Shown: one piece after another, positions 32,651-42,374 of the stretch
Position numbering within the stretch: the first letter of the stretch is position 1
Layout: each line of letters opens with the position of its first letter
Assembly: GCA_036960605.1 (NCBI GenBank)
Contig: JBALXI010000015.1
Coordinates: 1 to 64,000 of the forward strand
DNA: 64,000 bases
Reading direction: 5' to 3'
Source: Oleispira sp036960605
GTDB taxonomy: Bacteria; Pseudomonadota; Gammaproteobacteria; Pseudomonadales; Oceanobacteraceae
The notes under the pieces: generated by a model
Database searches by the model: none
What the model was told of the DNA's origin: nothing
The model's input: only the letters and a program-made list of their open reading frames with translations
Made by a program: the position numbers and the translations under genes

Positions 32651-35600
32651 TTAATTGAGTCTAGCGAGCTGATCTAAGGGAATTGCCTGTAACAGCTCTC
32701 CTCCCATGGCGAGGTCAATTCCAATACTGCGTAAAATATTCAAAGTATCTTCGTCATTGACCTGCTCTGCAATGGTCTTTTTGGCCATGAAGTGGGCAAT
32801 CTCATGAATGGACTTCACCATCGCGTAATCAGCGGAGCTGGTAACCAGCTCTTTAATAAAGGTATGGTCAATTTTAACGTAATTTACCGGCAGTTGTTTT
32901 AAGTACTCAAAGGACGATTGCCCGGTACCAAAGTCGGAAAGGGTGAATTCACACCCTAAGCTACGCATTTCGTGCATGAAGTCGGCGGCATCTTCAATGT
33001 TCTGAATCGCTGAGGTTTCATTCAACTCGAAGCAGAATTTATCAACAGGAATATCGTGCTCACGAGCTTGTTCAAATATAAAGGCCAGAAGTGAGTCATC
33101 ATTCATCGAATAGCCAGATAGTTTAAGCATGAAGCGATCGACCTTAGCCACCTCATTGGGATGAGCGCTCATCCATTTGATCAATTGCTCCAAGGTCCAG
33201 CGATCGACTAAATACATGCGGCTATAATGTTCGGCTGCCTGTAAATATTCTAATGGCGGAACCTGTGTACCATTTTCATCTTCGATACTGATTATGACTT
33301 CGTATTGGCGTAACTCTTTCTCTGCTTCTTGTATAGCAGTCACTGGTAAGCATAATAAGTGCAGTTGATCGTTCTCTAAGGCTTGATTCAGCTTGTTGGC
33401 CCAAGACATGAATTCATCGCGCTTTATCCGAGCATTGTCGTCTTCTATATAACGATAAACACGGCTGCCACCTTTTTCTTTAGCAGACAAGCAGGCAGAT
33501 TCTGCAAATTCAACCAAATCAATTTCATCAGCGATTTGATAGCTGAGTTCTGAAACCCCCATGCTAAGGTGAATGCGGAACTTATGTTTACCACTGATAA
33601 TATCCATCTGCTCTAATTCTTTTTTCAAGTCACGAGCTTGATTCTCGCCACTAGTGAGATCTGAATGTTGGAACAAAATAGCAAATTCATTACTGCCCAT
33701 GCGAGCGCAGTCATTCTTAATAGTACTAGTTTTTAGTAATACTTCCGCGACCGCTTTTAAACACTCATCGCCACCTTCTACCCCATAATCACTATTGATC
33801 AATTTAAACTGATCGATATCGATAAGGCATAAAGTATGGGTTAGATTCGAACGGTGGGACTTAGCCGCCTCTTCTTTTAAGTGACGCATAAAGTGTTGGC
33901 GAGTATTGATTTTGGTCAGTGCATCGGTATTTGCTTGAGCCGAGAGGTCATTATAAATTTGCTGCACCAGCGCATCCAAACTTTGATCTACCGCGGATTC
34001 TTCTTGTTCGTAAAGACGCTTCACTGAGCCGTCATCTAGCGCGGCTGCTAATTCTTCTAGGGTGAAATCAACGACTTTCATACCACTGTGGTTAACACAA
34101 GCAAACTTAGAGCCATCTTCAGCCATCCAGACAACGGAAACATTTTGATCGGGTTCAACCAATAATAACCAGTCGCCAATCTGCAAGTTAAGAGCACGAC
34201 GAACGCCTTTACCTTCAAGAGAAGGTTTCTCTTCTTCAACTTCTAATGGGATTTCAATCGCTTCTTCAATTTCACCACTTTCTAAGTGTGATTCTGCTGC
34301 ATGTTTAATTTCATCATACCAACGAGTATGCTCTGGGCGAGATCCATTGAGCTGATCCAGTTCGTGGTGCATTAATTTGATTAACGGATAGAAACGCTCT
34401 AATAATTCACTACGAGCAGAATTGTTAGGGTTGAATAAGGAGAGTACTTGGCGATAGAGCTTTACCGCCCCTCGGAAACGCTTGCTCTCAACAGTCTCGC
34501 GTAGGTAAATTAGAGTAAGTAGTGGCTTCCAACCTTGCTCTAACCACTCCATTACGATCGCAGGTAACGTTCTACCTGAAGTATCTTTAGTAATTAAGCG
34601 AGCGATCTTCTCTCGAGCTTGATCAACTCTATGCTCACCTTCAGCGGCCTGAGCGACACGGTCGGAATTCATCTTGGCACGTCGATCAGCCTCGACGAGC
34701 ATGACATCGACGCCAGATTGTAACGTCTGTAACTGGCTTTCGAGTTGATCAGCGCTGCCATTAGTATCCACATCACTTAGCATCGCTTTTAATTTTTCAC
34801 TGATTTTATCTTGGCCTGTTGTGGTCATACGACCCAGTTTTGATAAAGAATTCAAGGCTACCCGGCCAGGGTGCTGTGGGTTGAACATCATGCTGGGATC
34901 GTTCAGCATCATCATGGATAAAGGCTGTTCTAATTCGGCAATAAAGGGTTTTATAAAGTCAGAAATCTGTTCGCTTTTGACCAGGTTCTGCGTCACATGC
35001 TCAAGGGTATCAATGGCTTCTCTGTTTTCTGCAGGCAACCTAACGTCGTTAGTGGCTAATGCTTGCTCTAAGTCTTGGCGAACGCGGCCTGGTTGAGTAT
35101 CTGATTGCTGCCAAAGTTGTTGCAGCGCGGTCTGTACCTGGTTATGGTCGGCCGCTGGAATACTGGGTTGAGATAATTCGGCACTAACTCCCGCACTAGT
35201 GATACCACTTTCAATACGTTGGTAGCGTAAAGATAAGAGACTTTGAATGTTGCTATAAGCTTGTTGCGCTTCGGCCTGATGCTGGCGAAAGGCGTTCATC
35301 GAACCTGTATTTGCAGGTGCAGTATAGCCAGAATTCGCAATAGAATTCTGGCTGCTATTTGCGTTAAATATTTGTTGTTCTGGTGAGTGTCCACCAGGTT
35401 GATAGGACTCGGATTTTTGTTGGAAATTATTTGAAGAAGGCAAAATTTGCGGCTCTTGCTCTTGTGCTGCTTCATTATCTTGCGTTGAGTTATTATTCGC
35501 AGCAGGAGCTCGAGGTGTGCTCGGACGACGGCGATTGCGAAAAGCCAGTGGCACGTCAATTTGTTTAATTAGCCATTGATATACGGCTTGCAGTTGCTGA

Positions 35601-36490
35601 CCTGCGACTTGTTCGAAAATATCAAAAGCGATTTGGCGAATATTATTTTCAATCGATAAAGGTTCAATTGCTGCTCTAAAAGCTTCGGTAATGACATTCG
35701 CGCCTAATGGATTAAAGCAGTTCTCGGGGCGCGCTTCTGAGATCATATCTAATAATTGACGTACCTCAAAGGATGCATGACTCAAATGAGACTGTAGATG
35801 GGTACTCGTCACTTTTGCCAATAACCAGTCTTCAAAATCTTCTTGTTGAACAAGTGATAAGCTTTGTTCATGAGCGTTTTCTTTAGGAGAGTCTTTTTCG
35901 TTGGCTATTCTTGGCAAGCCTTCAAGCCAGCACTTTAGCTGTTCGGCAATGGCAGTTAAGAAACTGCCTTGAACTTGATTAGCTTGTTCTTTAACGTGTT
36001 TTTCTGCACTGAATAACGTTTGCTGTTCACTATTGTTATGAGCTTTATTGGCTAGGCTGAAAAGCTCATCTAAAAACTCTGAATGCCATTGTTTAATGAT
36101 GCCCTGACTGCTTTCTTTGACCCGTTGTTGGAAAAGAGTCTTATAATGGTTACGTTTTTCATTAGAAATAGCGCCATGATTTCTATTAGCTTGATTGATA
36201 CTTTGTAATTTTAAGAATAATTCGTTATTGGGCTGGTGGAGTTTAAAGCCCGCACTGCTGCCTTCTTGGTAGAGGCACTCTACGGCGATGTTAAGCGGAG
36301 TATCTTCTAGAGTTAAGTAAAGCTGTATTATGTCTCTGTTTTTTAACGAAATATCTTCTTTATCAGACCAAAATATCCTAAGCCCTTCTTGTGAAAAATC
36401 AGCGACATGGCAGGTATGGCTAGAGCCATTGGTGGCGATTAGCTTTGCTTCTACTTGGCTTTCAAACCGAGGGTGTTCGCGTTTATCCAT
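32651..36490 (-). CDS. PilZ-DUF1631-GGDEF-EAL protein with degenerate catalytic motifs
   Basis: A 1279-residue cytoplasmic protein. Residues 1-100 form a PilZ domain with 'DKREHPRFE' and 'DFSQEGLRI', the c-di-GMP-binding pattern. About 110-800 look like DUF1631: 'EFLDELFSLANKAHNNSEQQTLF' and 'SKRFRGAVKLYRQVLSLFNPNN', with a Pro/Gln/Asn-rich linker near 310-390. About 860-1020 is GGDEF-like but carries GSNEF in place of GGDEF, so likely inactive. The last ~250 residues are EAL-like: the EAL position reads EVI, and 'ELNETSAI', 'LSDFGTGQSSF' and 'KIDHTFI' remain. It probably senses c-di-GMP rather than making it. Confidence 0.85.
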   Translation of the reverse strand: MDKREHPRFESQVEAKLIATNGSSHTCHVADFSQEGLRIFWSDKEDISLKNRDIIQLYLTLEDTPLNIAVECLYQEGSSAGFKLHQPNNELFLKLQSINQANRNHGAISNEKRNHYKTLFQQRVKESSQGIIKQWHSEFLDELFSLANKAHNNSEQQTLFSAEKHVKEQANQVQGSFLTAIAEQLKCWLEGLPRIANEKDSPKENAHEQSLSLVQQEDFEDWLLAKVTSTHLQSHLSHASFEVRQLLDMISEARPENCFNPLGANVITEAFRAAIEPLSIENNIRQIAFDIFEQVAGQQLQAVYQWLIKQIDVPLAFRNRRRPSTPRAPAANNNSTQDNEAAQEQEPQILPSSNNFQQKSESYQPGGHSPEQQIFNANSSQNSIANSGYTAPANTGSMNAFRQHQAEAQQAYSNIQSLLSLRYQRIESGITSAGVSAELSQPSIPAADHNQVQTALQQLWQQSDTQPGRVRQDLEQALATNDVRLPAENREAIDTLEHVTQNLVKSEQISDFIKPFIAELEQPLSMMMLNDPSMMFNPQHPGRVALNSLSKLGRMTTTGQDKISEKLKAMLSDVDTNGSADQLESQLQTLQSGVDVMLVEADRRAKMNSDRVAQAAEGEHRVDQAREKIARLITKDTSGRTLPAIVMEWLEQGWKPLLTLIYLRETVESKRFRGAVKLYRQVLSLFNPNNSARSELLERFYPLIKLMHHELDQLNGSRPEHTRWYDEIKHAAESHLESGEIEEAIEIPLEVEEEKPSLEGKGVRRALNLQIGDWLLLVEPDQNVSVVWMAEDGSKFACVNHSGMKVVDFTLEELAAALDDGSVKRLYEQEESAVDQSLDALVQQIYNDLSAQANTDALTKINTRQHFMRHLKEEAAKSHRSNLTHTLCLIDIDQFKLINSDYGVEGGDECLKAVAEVLLKTSTIKNDCARMGSNEFAILFQHSDLTSGENQARDLKKELEQMDIISGKHKFRIHLSMGVSELSYQIADEIDLVEFAESACLSAKEKGGSRVYRYIEDDNARIKRDEFMSWANKLNQALENDQLHLLCLPVTAIQEAEKELRQYEVIISIEDENGTQVPPLEYLQAAEHYSRMYLVDRWTLEQLIKWMSAHPNEVAKVDRFMLKLSGYSMNDDSLLAFIFEQAREHDIPVDKFCFELNETSAIQNIEDAADFMHEMRSLGCEFTLSDFGTGQSSFEYLKQLPVNYVKIDHTFIKELVTSSADYAMVKSIHEIAHFMAKKTIAEQVNDEDTLNILRSIGIDLAMGGELLQAIPLDQLARLN

Positions 36491-36749
36491 TCTGCCTGAT
36501 CCAAGGTAATCAATTAATGGTCGTCATCAATTGAGTATAGCCCTATTCCATAAGCTGCTTGAGCGAGGGCTAAGATAATTGTATATATTTGTTTTAACTC
36601 CTCATTAATTTAAGGGTTAAACCATTGTGGCACACATCAACAAAACCAAATGTAAAATATCATGATGTCAATATTGGCGCGTGGCGCTATGACCGCAAGT
36701 AGAAGCTTGTTATGCTGACTAGATAACCAAATAGTTATATAGGTGATGC

Positions 36750-37136
36750 ATGGGTAATTCAATTAAGACACGCGATGATTTATTAACAGCGGCACGTGCT
36801 GAAATAAATCTAGTGGCAGCGGATCGAGCTGAAGAGTTAATCGCGCTTAACGCTTTAGTTTTGGATGTACGAGAACCGGCCGAATTTCAGTTAGGCCATT
36901 TACCCAATGCGGTGAATATACCGCGGGGTGTTTTAGAATTTAAAGTCGGTAATCACCCTGATTTAGGTGATAGCCAGCGCAGCATACTTATTTACTGCAA
37001 AAATGGCGGCCGTAGTACTTTAGCTGCATATACTTTAAAGCAGATGGGTTTCTCGCAGGTTGAGATGCTGATTGGCGGCTTTGATGACTGGCAGGGTACT
37101 GTTCATTCGATAGAAGTCGATCCGAGCATTTACTAG
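36750..37136 (+). CDS. Rhodanese-like domain protein
   Basis: A 128-residue single-domain sulfurtransferase. 'LVLDVREPAEFQLGHLPNAVNIPRG' and the active-site loop 'ILIYCKNGGRSTLAA', with the persulfide Cys, are complete. Such proteins move sulfane sulfur between small thiols and enzymes. It has a short N-terminal helical extension. A SD-like AGGTG precedes the ATG. It is followed at 37 bases by a channel gene in the same direction. Confidence 0.9.
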   Translation: MGNSIKTRDDLLTAARAEINLVAADRAEELIALNALVLDVREPAEFQLGHLPNAVNIPRGVLEFKVGNHPDLGDSQRSILIYCKNGGRSTLAAYTLKQMGFSQVEMLIGGFDDWQGTVHSIEVDPSIY

Positions 37137-37173
37137 CGGGATCTCTATTTTTTAACTTAAGTTGTTGGTATTA

Positions 37174-37974
37174 ATGCAAGCAAATTTACCGGGCTTCTTT
37201 GGCCTCAATGGTGTGAATAATAAAGAGCGTCCAATGGCGATAAAGGTCGGACGCTGGTTTGAATGGCCGATGATTTTATTGGCATTCTGGATTATTCTTG
37301 AATGGTACATAGAAGCGCAAGCTTTGACGCCGTTAGTACTCACATTATTTACCGATTGGTTTATTTGGGGCTTCTTTGTTGTCGAAACCTTGATATTAAC
37401 GATATTGGTCAAAAATAAAGTTCATTTTCTACGCAGTAATTGGGGCAGTTTGGTGATTATTACTGCTGGCTTGCCTCTATTATGGGAAATATTTCCCCAT
37501 GCGGGAGGATTACGAGCTCTGCGATTATTAGTATTGTTCTCTTTGTTATTCAACATGTCGGCAGCGGCGCGAAAAATATTAGGGCGTAACCATGTAGGAA
37601 CGACCTTAATGGTGAGTTTTATTATCGTCATTTTGGCCGGTACCTTGATGGCTGTGATTGATCCTAATGTCGAGACCCCCTTAGACGGTATTTGGTGGGC
37701 CTGGGTGACGATTACGACGGTAGGCTATGGCGATATTGTTCCAGGCAGTACGGCCGGTAGACTTTTTGGTTCGATGTTAATACTGCTCGGTATTGCATTG
37801 TTTTCGATGTTAACAGCTAGTTTTTCTGCGTTCTTTTTAGCTCAAGAAGAAGAGAAGGTTTCTCAACAAGAGCTTGAGAATAATCAGCAGGTCATATTGC
37901 TACAGCAAGATATTGCTCGACTGGAAGAAAAAATTGATCGTTTATTAGAGCAAAAATCAAATTCCTCGGACTGA
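37174..37974 (+). CDS. Potassium channel-like protein
   Basis: A 266-residue membrane protein of the voltage-gated ion-channel family. Four hydrophobic segments at about 30-120 resemble a reduced voltage sensor, then 'GIWWAWVTITTVGYGDIVPGS' is the pore helix and the K+-selectivity filter TVGYGD, with a final inner helix and a C-terminal coiled coil (about 225-260). Coiled-coil tetramerisation is usual. The ATG at 37174 is used; an internal ATG at 37234 with AAAGAG upstream is also possible and would remove 20 residues. Confidence 0.88.
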   Translation: MQANLPGFFGLNGVNNKERPMAIKVGRWFEWPMILLAFWIILEWYIEAQALTPLVLTLFTDWFIWGFFVVETLILTILVKNKVHFLRSNWGSLVIITAGLPLLWEIFPHAGGLRALRLLVLFSLLFNMSAAARKILGRNHVGTTLMVSFIIVILAGTLMAVIDPNVETPLDGIWWAWVTITTVGYGDIVPGSTAGRLFGSMLILLGIALFSMLTASFSAFFLAQEEEKVSQQELENNQQVILLQQDIARLEEKIDRLLEQKSNSSD

Positions 37975-38026
37975 TACTACCTTATAGGCATGATTGAGCT
38001 AAAGTGATAAGAGCAAGGAGAAACTT

Positions 38027-38302
38027 ATGGCTATTATCAATCACATTAGTAATTATTATGAACAAGTTGTATCGGAAGAAATTCGCCGCCAATTAGCCAA
38101 TCGGACTAAAGAGCCAGGAATGGACTTTATGGCTGATGTTGCTTGTGTTGCCCTTAATCGCTTACCGCCTAAATATTATCGTTATGAGGTCGATATGGCA
38201 TTTTATATGTCTCCTAACGAATTATTTGAGGTTAAAGAGCGTGTTACTAAGGTTGTATCGGAAGCCATTGCGTTCGTTGAACACCACTCTCGATCTGATT
38301 AA
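38027..38302 (+). CDS. Late competence development ComFB-like protein
   Basis: A 91-residue protein. 'YYEQVVSEEIRRQL' and 'FMADVACVALNRLPPKYYRYEVDMAFYMS' match the ComFB family pattern. Bacillus ComFB lies in a competence operon, and some family members bind c-di-GMP or c-di-AMP; either role here is inferred. A strong AAGGAG lies seven bases before the ATG. It stands between the channel gene and a CpxRA-like pair. Confidence 0.82.
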   Translation: MAIINHISNYYEQVVSEEIRRQLANRTKEPGMDFMADVACVALNRLPPKYYRYEVDMAFYMSPNELFEVKERVTKVVSEAIAFVEHHSRSD

Positions 38303-38406
38303 AGAGAGCAAGATAGTTATCGCTGAGTGTTTAGAAAGCGTAAAGAGCTCTTGCAAAAGTTGAGAATCCTTATTTAATGCAGTTAAGAAAAATAAGGAAG
38401 TATTAA

Positions 38407-39096
38407 ATGAAAATTCTTTTAGTCGATGATGATCAAGAGCTGTGTGAATTGCTTGCGCGCTATTTACAGCGAGAAAACATTGAAGTTGATCAAGTTCATA
38501 CAGGACCAGAAGGGCTGAAACAGGGCTTAGCTCAATCCTATGATGCGATGGTTTTGGATATCATGTTACCGGGTATGAACGGTCTCGAAGTATTGACTGA
38601 ATTACGTAAAACCAGCCAATTGCCCGTTGTTATGTTAACGGCTAAGGGTGATGAGATGGACAGGATTGTTGGCCTAGAAATTGGCGCTGATGATTATCTC
38701 CCTAAACCTTGTAATCCCCGTGAGCTGATTGCTCGTTTACGCGCAGTATTACGCCGCTCTCAAGCCGATAATAAAACCCAGACTAGCGATGTGATTCGTA
38801 TTGATGAGCTAGAAATTGATCATAGCCAGCATCACGTATTGAAAAATGAAGAGCCATTAGAGCTGACGGTCACTGAGTATAATATTCTTAATACCTTAGT
38901 CTCTCATCTAGGGAAGGTCGTTGAGAAAAATCAACTGGCAGAAGAAGCCATGTCCCGTTCGTTGACCTTATTTGATCGTAGCTTAGATATGCATTTAAGT
39001 AATTTACGGAAAAAATTGGGTGCTCATGATGATGGCAAAGCGCGTATAAAAACGATTCGTGGTGTTGGTTACATGTATGTAGCGGCAAGCGCTTGA
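38407..39096 (+). CDS. cpxR: OmpR-family response regulator, CpxR-like
   Basis: A 229-residue DNA-binding regulator. The receiver domain carries 'ILLVDDDQELCELLARYL', phospho-Asp in 'MVLDIMLPGMNG', 'TAKGD' and Lys in 'DYLPKPCNPREL'. The C-terminal winged helix has 'ELTVTEYNILNTLVSHLGKVV' and 'IRGVGYMY'. The close match to the CpxR N-terminus and a CpxA-like kinase 34 bases on support a Cpx-type envelope stress role; the regulon is not seen. Confidence 0.87.
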   Translation: MKILLVDDDQELCELLARYLQRENIEVDQVHTGPEGLKQGLAQSYDAMVLDIMLPGMNGLEVLTELRKTSQLPVVMLTAKGDEMDRIVGLEIGADDYLPKPCNPRELIARLRAVLRRSQADNKTQTSDVIRIDELEIDHSQHHVLKNEEPLELTVTEYNILNTLVSHLGKVVEKNQLAEEAMSRSLTLFDRSLDMHLSNLRKKLGAHDDGKARIKTIRGVGYMYVAASA

Positions 39097-39130
39097 TGAT
39101 TTTAGAGTTGATCTTAGAGTTGAATGTTTA

Positions 39131-40507
39131 GTGCGTGGCTTGTTTTGGAAAATTTATCTCGCATTTGTCTTAACCAGTGTTCTTGCAACGCTTGTTACCT
39201 TGGCGTACGCGGTATTCTATCGTCAGTTATCCAATGAAACGAATAACTTAATTGCGCCGACTGAAGGCTACATCTCATCGGCACAGCTTATGTTGCAGCG
39301 GGGTGGCGAACCCTTACTTATTGAGTGGCTAATTACTTTTGAGCAACATCCTAATGTGAATGCTTACGTTTTTGATCAGCAAGGAAGTAGTATTTCCGGG
39401 GGAGATGTTCCACTTTCAGTCTCTGAATACGCCTTTTCCGCCAGTGAATTCCACGTTAAAGTACAGCCATTAAATCGCAGTGAAATCCTAGTGAAAGCCC
39501 CTTTAACGTCACAGCAAGGTGGGTTTTACTTATTGGTTGTAGAGTTTCTACACCCTTTTGCGGTGCTGGATGTTAAAAGTTATATCGCTCTGGGATTGTC
39601 CGTCGCGATTGTCTTTTTTGCCGGTATTGGTTTTCTCTTATCAGGTTATTTATCGCGTCCAATGCGCCGCTTGCAAAAAACAGTGAAAGCGATTGCCGCA
39701 GGTGATTTGAGTGCGCGTTCGGGATCACGATTACGTCGTCGACGAGATGAAATTGGCGATCTCAGTCGTGAATTTGATGTGATGGCAGATAGAGTGCAAA
39801 CCTTGCTAGCCGATCAAAAAGGGCTTTTGCGAGACATATCCCACGAACTGAGATCTCCTTTAGCGCGTTTACAAATCGCGACTGAGCTTGCGCGCTTGGA
39901 TGCCCATGAAGAGATTGTAGAGTATCTTGATCGCATAGATCTTGAGACGGGTCGAGTGAATGACTTAATCGCGGATATATTATTATTAGCAAAGCTAGAA
40001 GTAGATCGACATCCTGAGCAATGGCAAGCCACTGATTTGGTGGATATCGTTGAGCAAATTGTGCACGATGCGCACTTTGAGCAACAGGCTCAAGTTATTC
40101 GATTTGTTCATCCTAAGAAAGCCTGTCCCGTCATGGCAGAAGCGAAGTTATTAAGCTCTGCCTTTGAAAATTTAATCCGTAACGCGCTATTGCATACCTA
40201 TGAACATACCAAGGTCGAAATTACGATTAAAGAAATTGATAGTGATTTTGCTATTATTGTTCGAGATCATGGGCCCGGTGTGGCCGAAGAACACATTCAG
40301 CATCTCACTCAGCCTTTTTATCGAGCGGAACATGCTAGAGAGCGTATTTCACAGGATATGAAAAAGCAGCTGTCAGGGGGGCGAGGTTATGGTTTAGGGA
40401 TGGCAATTACACATCGTGTGATCCGCAGTTTTGATGGCCATATGGCGATTCGAAATCATCCAGAAGGTGGTTTGGAAATTAGTTGCTATTTAAATCGTTA
40501 CTTTTGA
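39131..40507 (+). CDS. cpxA: Sensor histidine kinase, CpxA-like
   Basis: A 458-residue inner-membrane kinase, the same length as E. coli CpxA (457). Helices at about 5-28 and 155-178 flank a periplasmic sensor. HAMP follows ('YLSRPMRRLQKTVKAIAAGDLSARSG'), then HisKA ('LLRDISHELRSPLARLQIATELARL') and HATPase ('NALLHTY', 'DHGPGV', 'GRGYGLGMAI'). The start is GTG, with a weak ribosome site. In Cpx systems misfolded envelope protein activates the kinase. A small periplasmic protein gene follows. Confidence 0.88.
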   Translation: MRGLFWKIYLAFVLTSVLATLVTLAYAVFYRQLSNETNNLIAPTEGYISSAQLMLQRGGEPLLIEWLITFEQHPNVNAYVFDQQGSSISGGDVPLSVSEYAFSASEFHVKVQPLNRSEILVKAPLTSQQGGFYLLVVEFLHPFAVLDVKSYIALGLSVAIVFFAGIGFLLSGYLSRPMRRLQKTVKAIAAGDLSARSGSRLRRRRDEIGDLSREFDVMADRVQTLLADQKGLLRDISHELRSPLARLQIATELARLDAHEEIVEYLDRIDLETGRVNDLIADILLLAKLEVDRHPEQWQATDLVDIVEQIVHDAHFEQQAQVIRFVHPKKACPVMAEAKLLSSAFENLIRNALLHTYEHTKVEITIKEIDSDFAIIVRDHGPGVAEEHIQHLTQPFYRAEHARERISQDMKKQLSGGRGYGLGMAITHRVIRSFDGHMAIRNHPEGGLEISCYLNRYF

Positions 40508-40636
40508 ATAATATTTACTCAGCATTGACTGTTAATGGCGTGACATTCAAGCCAAAGTTAGTAGACTAAATCAAGTATTATAATTGTTATGATTTCACCT
40601 AACATACTGTGAAATTAGAAATAAACGTTTGAGTAA

Positions 40637-40948
40637 ATGCGATACATGCGAATTTTAATAGGGTTGATGGTTGTTTTTTGCACGGCTCTACCCGCTGTGG
40701 CGGATAATGTCTTAATACCGATCACTGACCTGTCTGAGTTTTCGGGTGCTAAAAGCGCGAATAAAATTAAATGGAATAATCAGCGCCCAGAGCAGCAGCA
40801 AGCGTTGAATCAGTTTTATAATTCTATGAATCAGCCTACTTCATCTCGCCCGTCACTTAAGCGTCAGCAGCATGCACAAGAATTACGCAGTATGAGCCCT
40901 CAGCAGCGTCAGCAGTTATTCCTTAACTATATTCAACAAAATCGTTAG
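40637..40948 (+). CDS. Small Gln-rich periplasmic protein
   Basis: A 103-residue exported protein with a signal peptide (about 1-22, 'LMVVFCTALPAVADN'). The mature part is Gln-rich with 'RPEQQQALNQFYNSM' and 'LRSMSPQQRQQLFLNYIQQ', two amphipathic helices of the DUF3106 or LTxxQ sort. It lies 129 bases after the CpxA-like kinase gene. CpxP, the inhibitor of CpxA, is also a small helical periplasmic protein with LTxxQ motifs; a similar role is inferred from position and shape only, since LTxxQ itself is not present. Confidence 0.7.
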   Translation: MRYMRILIGLMVVFCTALPAVADNVLIPITDLSEFSGAKSANKIKWNNQRPEQQQALNQFYNSMNQPTSSRPSLKRQQHAQELRSMSPQQRQQLFLNYIQQNR

Positions 40949-41069
40949 TCCTTCCCTTCTTTTAGCACTCCATTTTAATTTGTTTAAATCCTCTTTTCTT
41001 GTATGTTTCTAGCCTAGAGGCACAATTGTCGGTAAAATTAGCCCACTTTTATATTCATCGAGACTATTT

Positions 41070-42113
41070 GTGAAAACAGCAATTACTGATCTTTTAGGTA
41101 TTGAATTGCCTATTCTGTTACCTGGCATGAGCTGGATTTCAACCCCTGAGTTAGTTGCCGCTGTGTCTAATGCAGGCGGATTAGGGATTTTAGCCAGTGG
41201 ACCATTATCCCCTGATGAAACACGGGCAGCGATTACAAAAATTCGCCAGCTGACTGATAAGCCCTTTGGCATTGGTGTGACCTTGTTAATGCCAGGGTCA
41301 GATGAGAATGCAGATGTTGCTATTGAAGAAAAAGTGCCCGTCATTAATTTTTCTTTAGGCAAAGGTGACAAGCTAATTGAACGTGCCCATGCTTATGGGG
41401 CGAAAGTGATTGCGACAGTGGTCACTGAAAAGCATGCACTCTCTGCCCAGAAAAGTGGCGCTGATGCTTTATTAGTCACTGGGCATGAAGCCGCGGCGCA
41501 TGGTGGTGAGGTGACTTCTTTGGTACTGGTGCCAGCAATAAGTCAGGCGGTGGATATTCCGGTGATTGCTACCGGAGGCTTTGCTGATGGCAGGGGCTTA
41601 TTAGCGGCTTTCTCTTTAGGCGCTGACGGGATTGCGATGGGATCACGTCTCGCGACGAGTTCAAATAGCCCTCTGCACCAAAATATGAAAGATGCGGTGG
41701 TGAAAAAGAGTGAGCAAGAGACCATTTATTCAAGTAATTTTGATGGTATCAATGCCCGTGTTATGCGGACACCTGAAGCGATAAAAGCGACCAGAAAGCC
41801 GATGAACTTTATTGTTGCCTGCATTGAAGCAATGAAAGCCGCAGCGATGGTTAAACAGCCTATTTGGAAAATTATGCTGGGCATGCTTGCGCGAATGGAT
41901 AAGGTAAAGTTATTAGCCTATTTTGGTGCCGCTGTACCTCGATTGAAAGCGGCGACAGTCGATGGCAATTATCAAAAAGGTGTACAATTCATTGGTCAAA
42001 CTCAAGGTTTGATCAAAGATCAGCCGAGTGTTCAACAGATCTTTGATGGCATACGTAAGGATGTTCAGCTTGTTCATGAAGCCAATGCTAAGCGCTTAGG
42101 CCCTACTGAATAG
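41070..42113 (+). CDS. Nitronate monooxygenase / FabK-like FMN protein
   Basis: A 347-residue FMN TIM-barrel protein of the 2-nitropropane dioxygenase family. 'LPILLPGMSWISTPELVAAVSNAGGLGIL' is the flavin-site N-terminus, and 'LLVTGHEAAAHGG' contains the His characteristic of the family. 'IPVIATGGFADGRGLLAAFSLGADGIAMGSRL' closes the phosphate site. Members oxidise alkyl nitronates or reduce enoyl-ACP (FabK); the two cannot be separated here. The start is GTG, after a weak GAGAC site. It converges with a small minus-strand gene. Confidence 0.88.
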   Translation: MKTAITDLLGIELPILLPGMSWISTPELVAAVSNAGGLGILASGPLSPDETRAAITKIRQLTDKPFGIGVTLLMPGSDENADVAIEEKVPVINFSLGKGDKLIERAHAYGAKVIATVVTEKHALSAQKSGADALLVTGHEAAAHGGEVTSLVLVPAISQAVDIPVIATGGFADGRGLLAAFSLGADGIAMGSRLATSSNSPLHQNMKDAVVKKSEQETIYSSNFDGINARVMRTPEAIKATRKPMNFIVACIEAMKAAAMVKQPIWKIMLGMLARMDKVKLLAYFGAAVPRLKAATVDGNYQKGVQFIGQTQGLIKDQPSVQQIFDGIRKDVQLVHEANAKRLGPTE

Positions 42114-42131
42114 TTAGGCGTCGAATTGTCA

Positions 42132-42374
42132 CTAATGAACGGATTGGCGTAGAAAGCGAGTATCGGCTTTCTCTTCTCTGACGCCTTTTCGTTCTTTATG
42201 TTTTTGCATAATTCTATGTAAAGCAAATAACTCCCCTAGTGTGTGCACATCCTTGGCCTCACTGAGCTGTTCAATAGCCTGCAAAGTATCCTCTCTATCC
42301 CAGTCGTGGAGCACATCATTGGCTTTAGGAATAACGGCGGGCGATTTTTTACTTTTATGCGCTATCGAGAACAT
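42132..42374 (-). CDS. Small unknown protein
   Basis: An 80-residue charged, helical protein with no known family to me. 'DVLHDWDREDTLQAIEQLSEAKDVHTLGELFALHRIM' looks like two amphipathic helices; the ends are basic. It converges with the nitronate monooxygenase gene and is divergent from the CHASE-GGDEF gene. That the frame encodes a plausible soluble helical protein and is not overlapped by any other gene supports it. Confidence 0.55.
   Translation of the reverse strand: MFSIAHKSKKSPAVIPKANDVLHDWDREDTLQAIEQLSEAKDVHTLGELFALHRIMQKHKERKGVREEKADTRFLRQSVH

Noticed and set aside
38136..38363. A second reading frame inside the comFB gene
   Set aside because: It overlaps the comFB-like gene in another frame, has no ribosome site, and the protein does not look like any family; comFB has a strong site.
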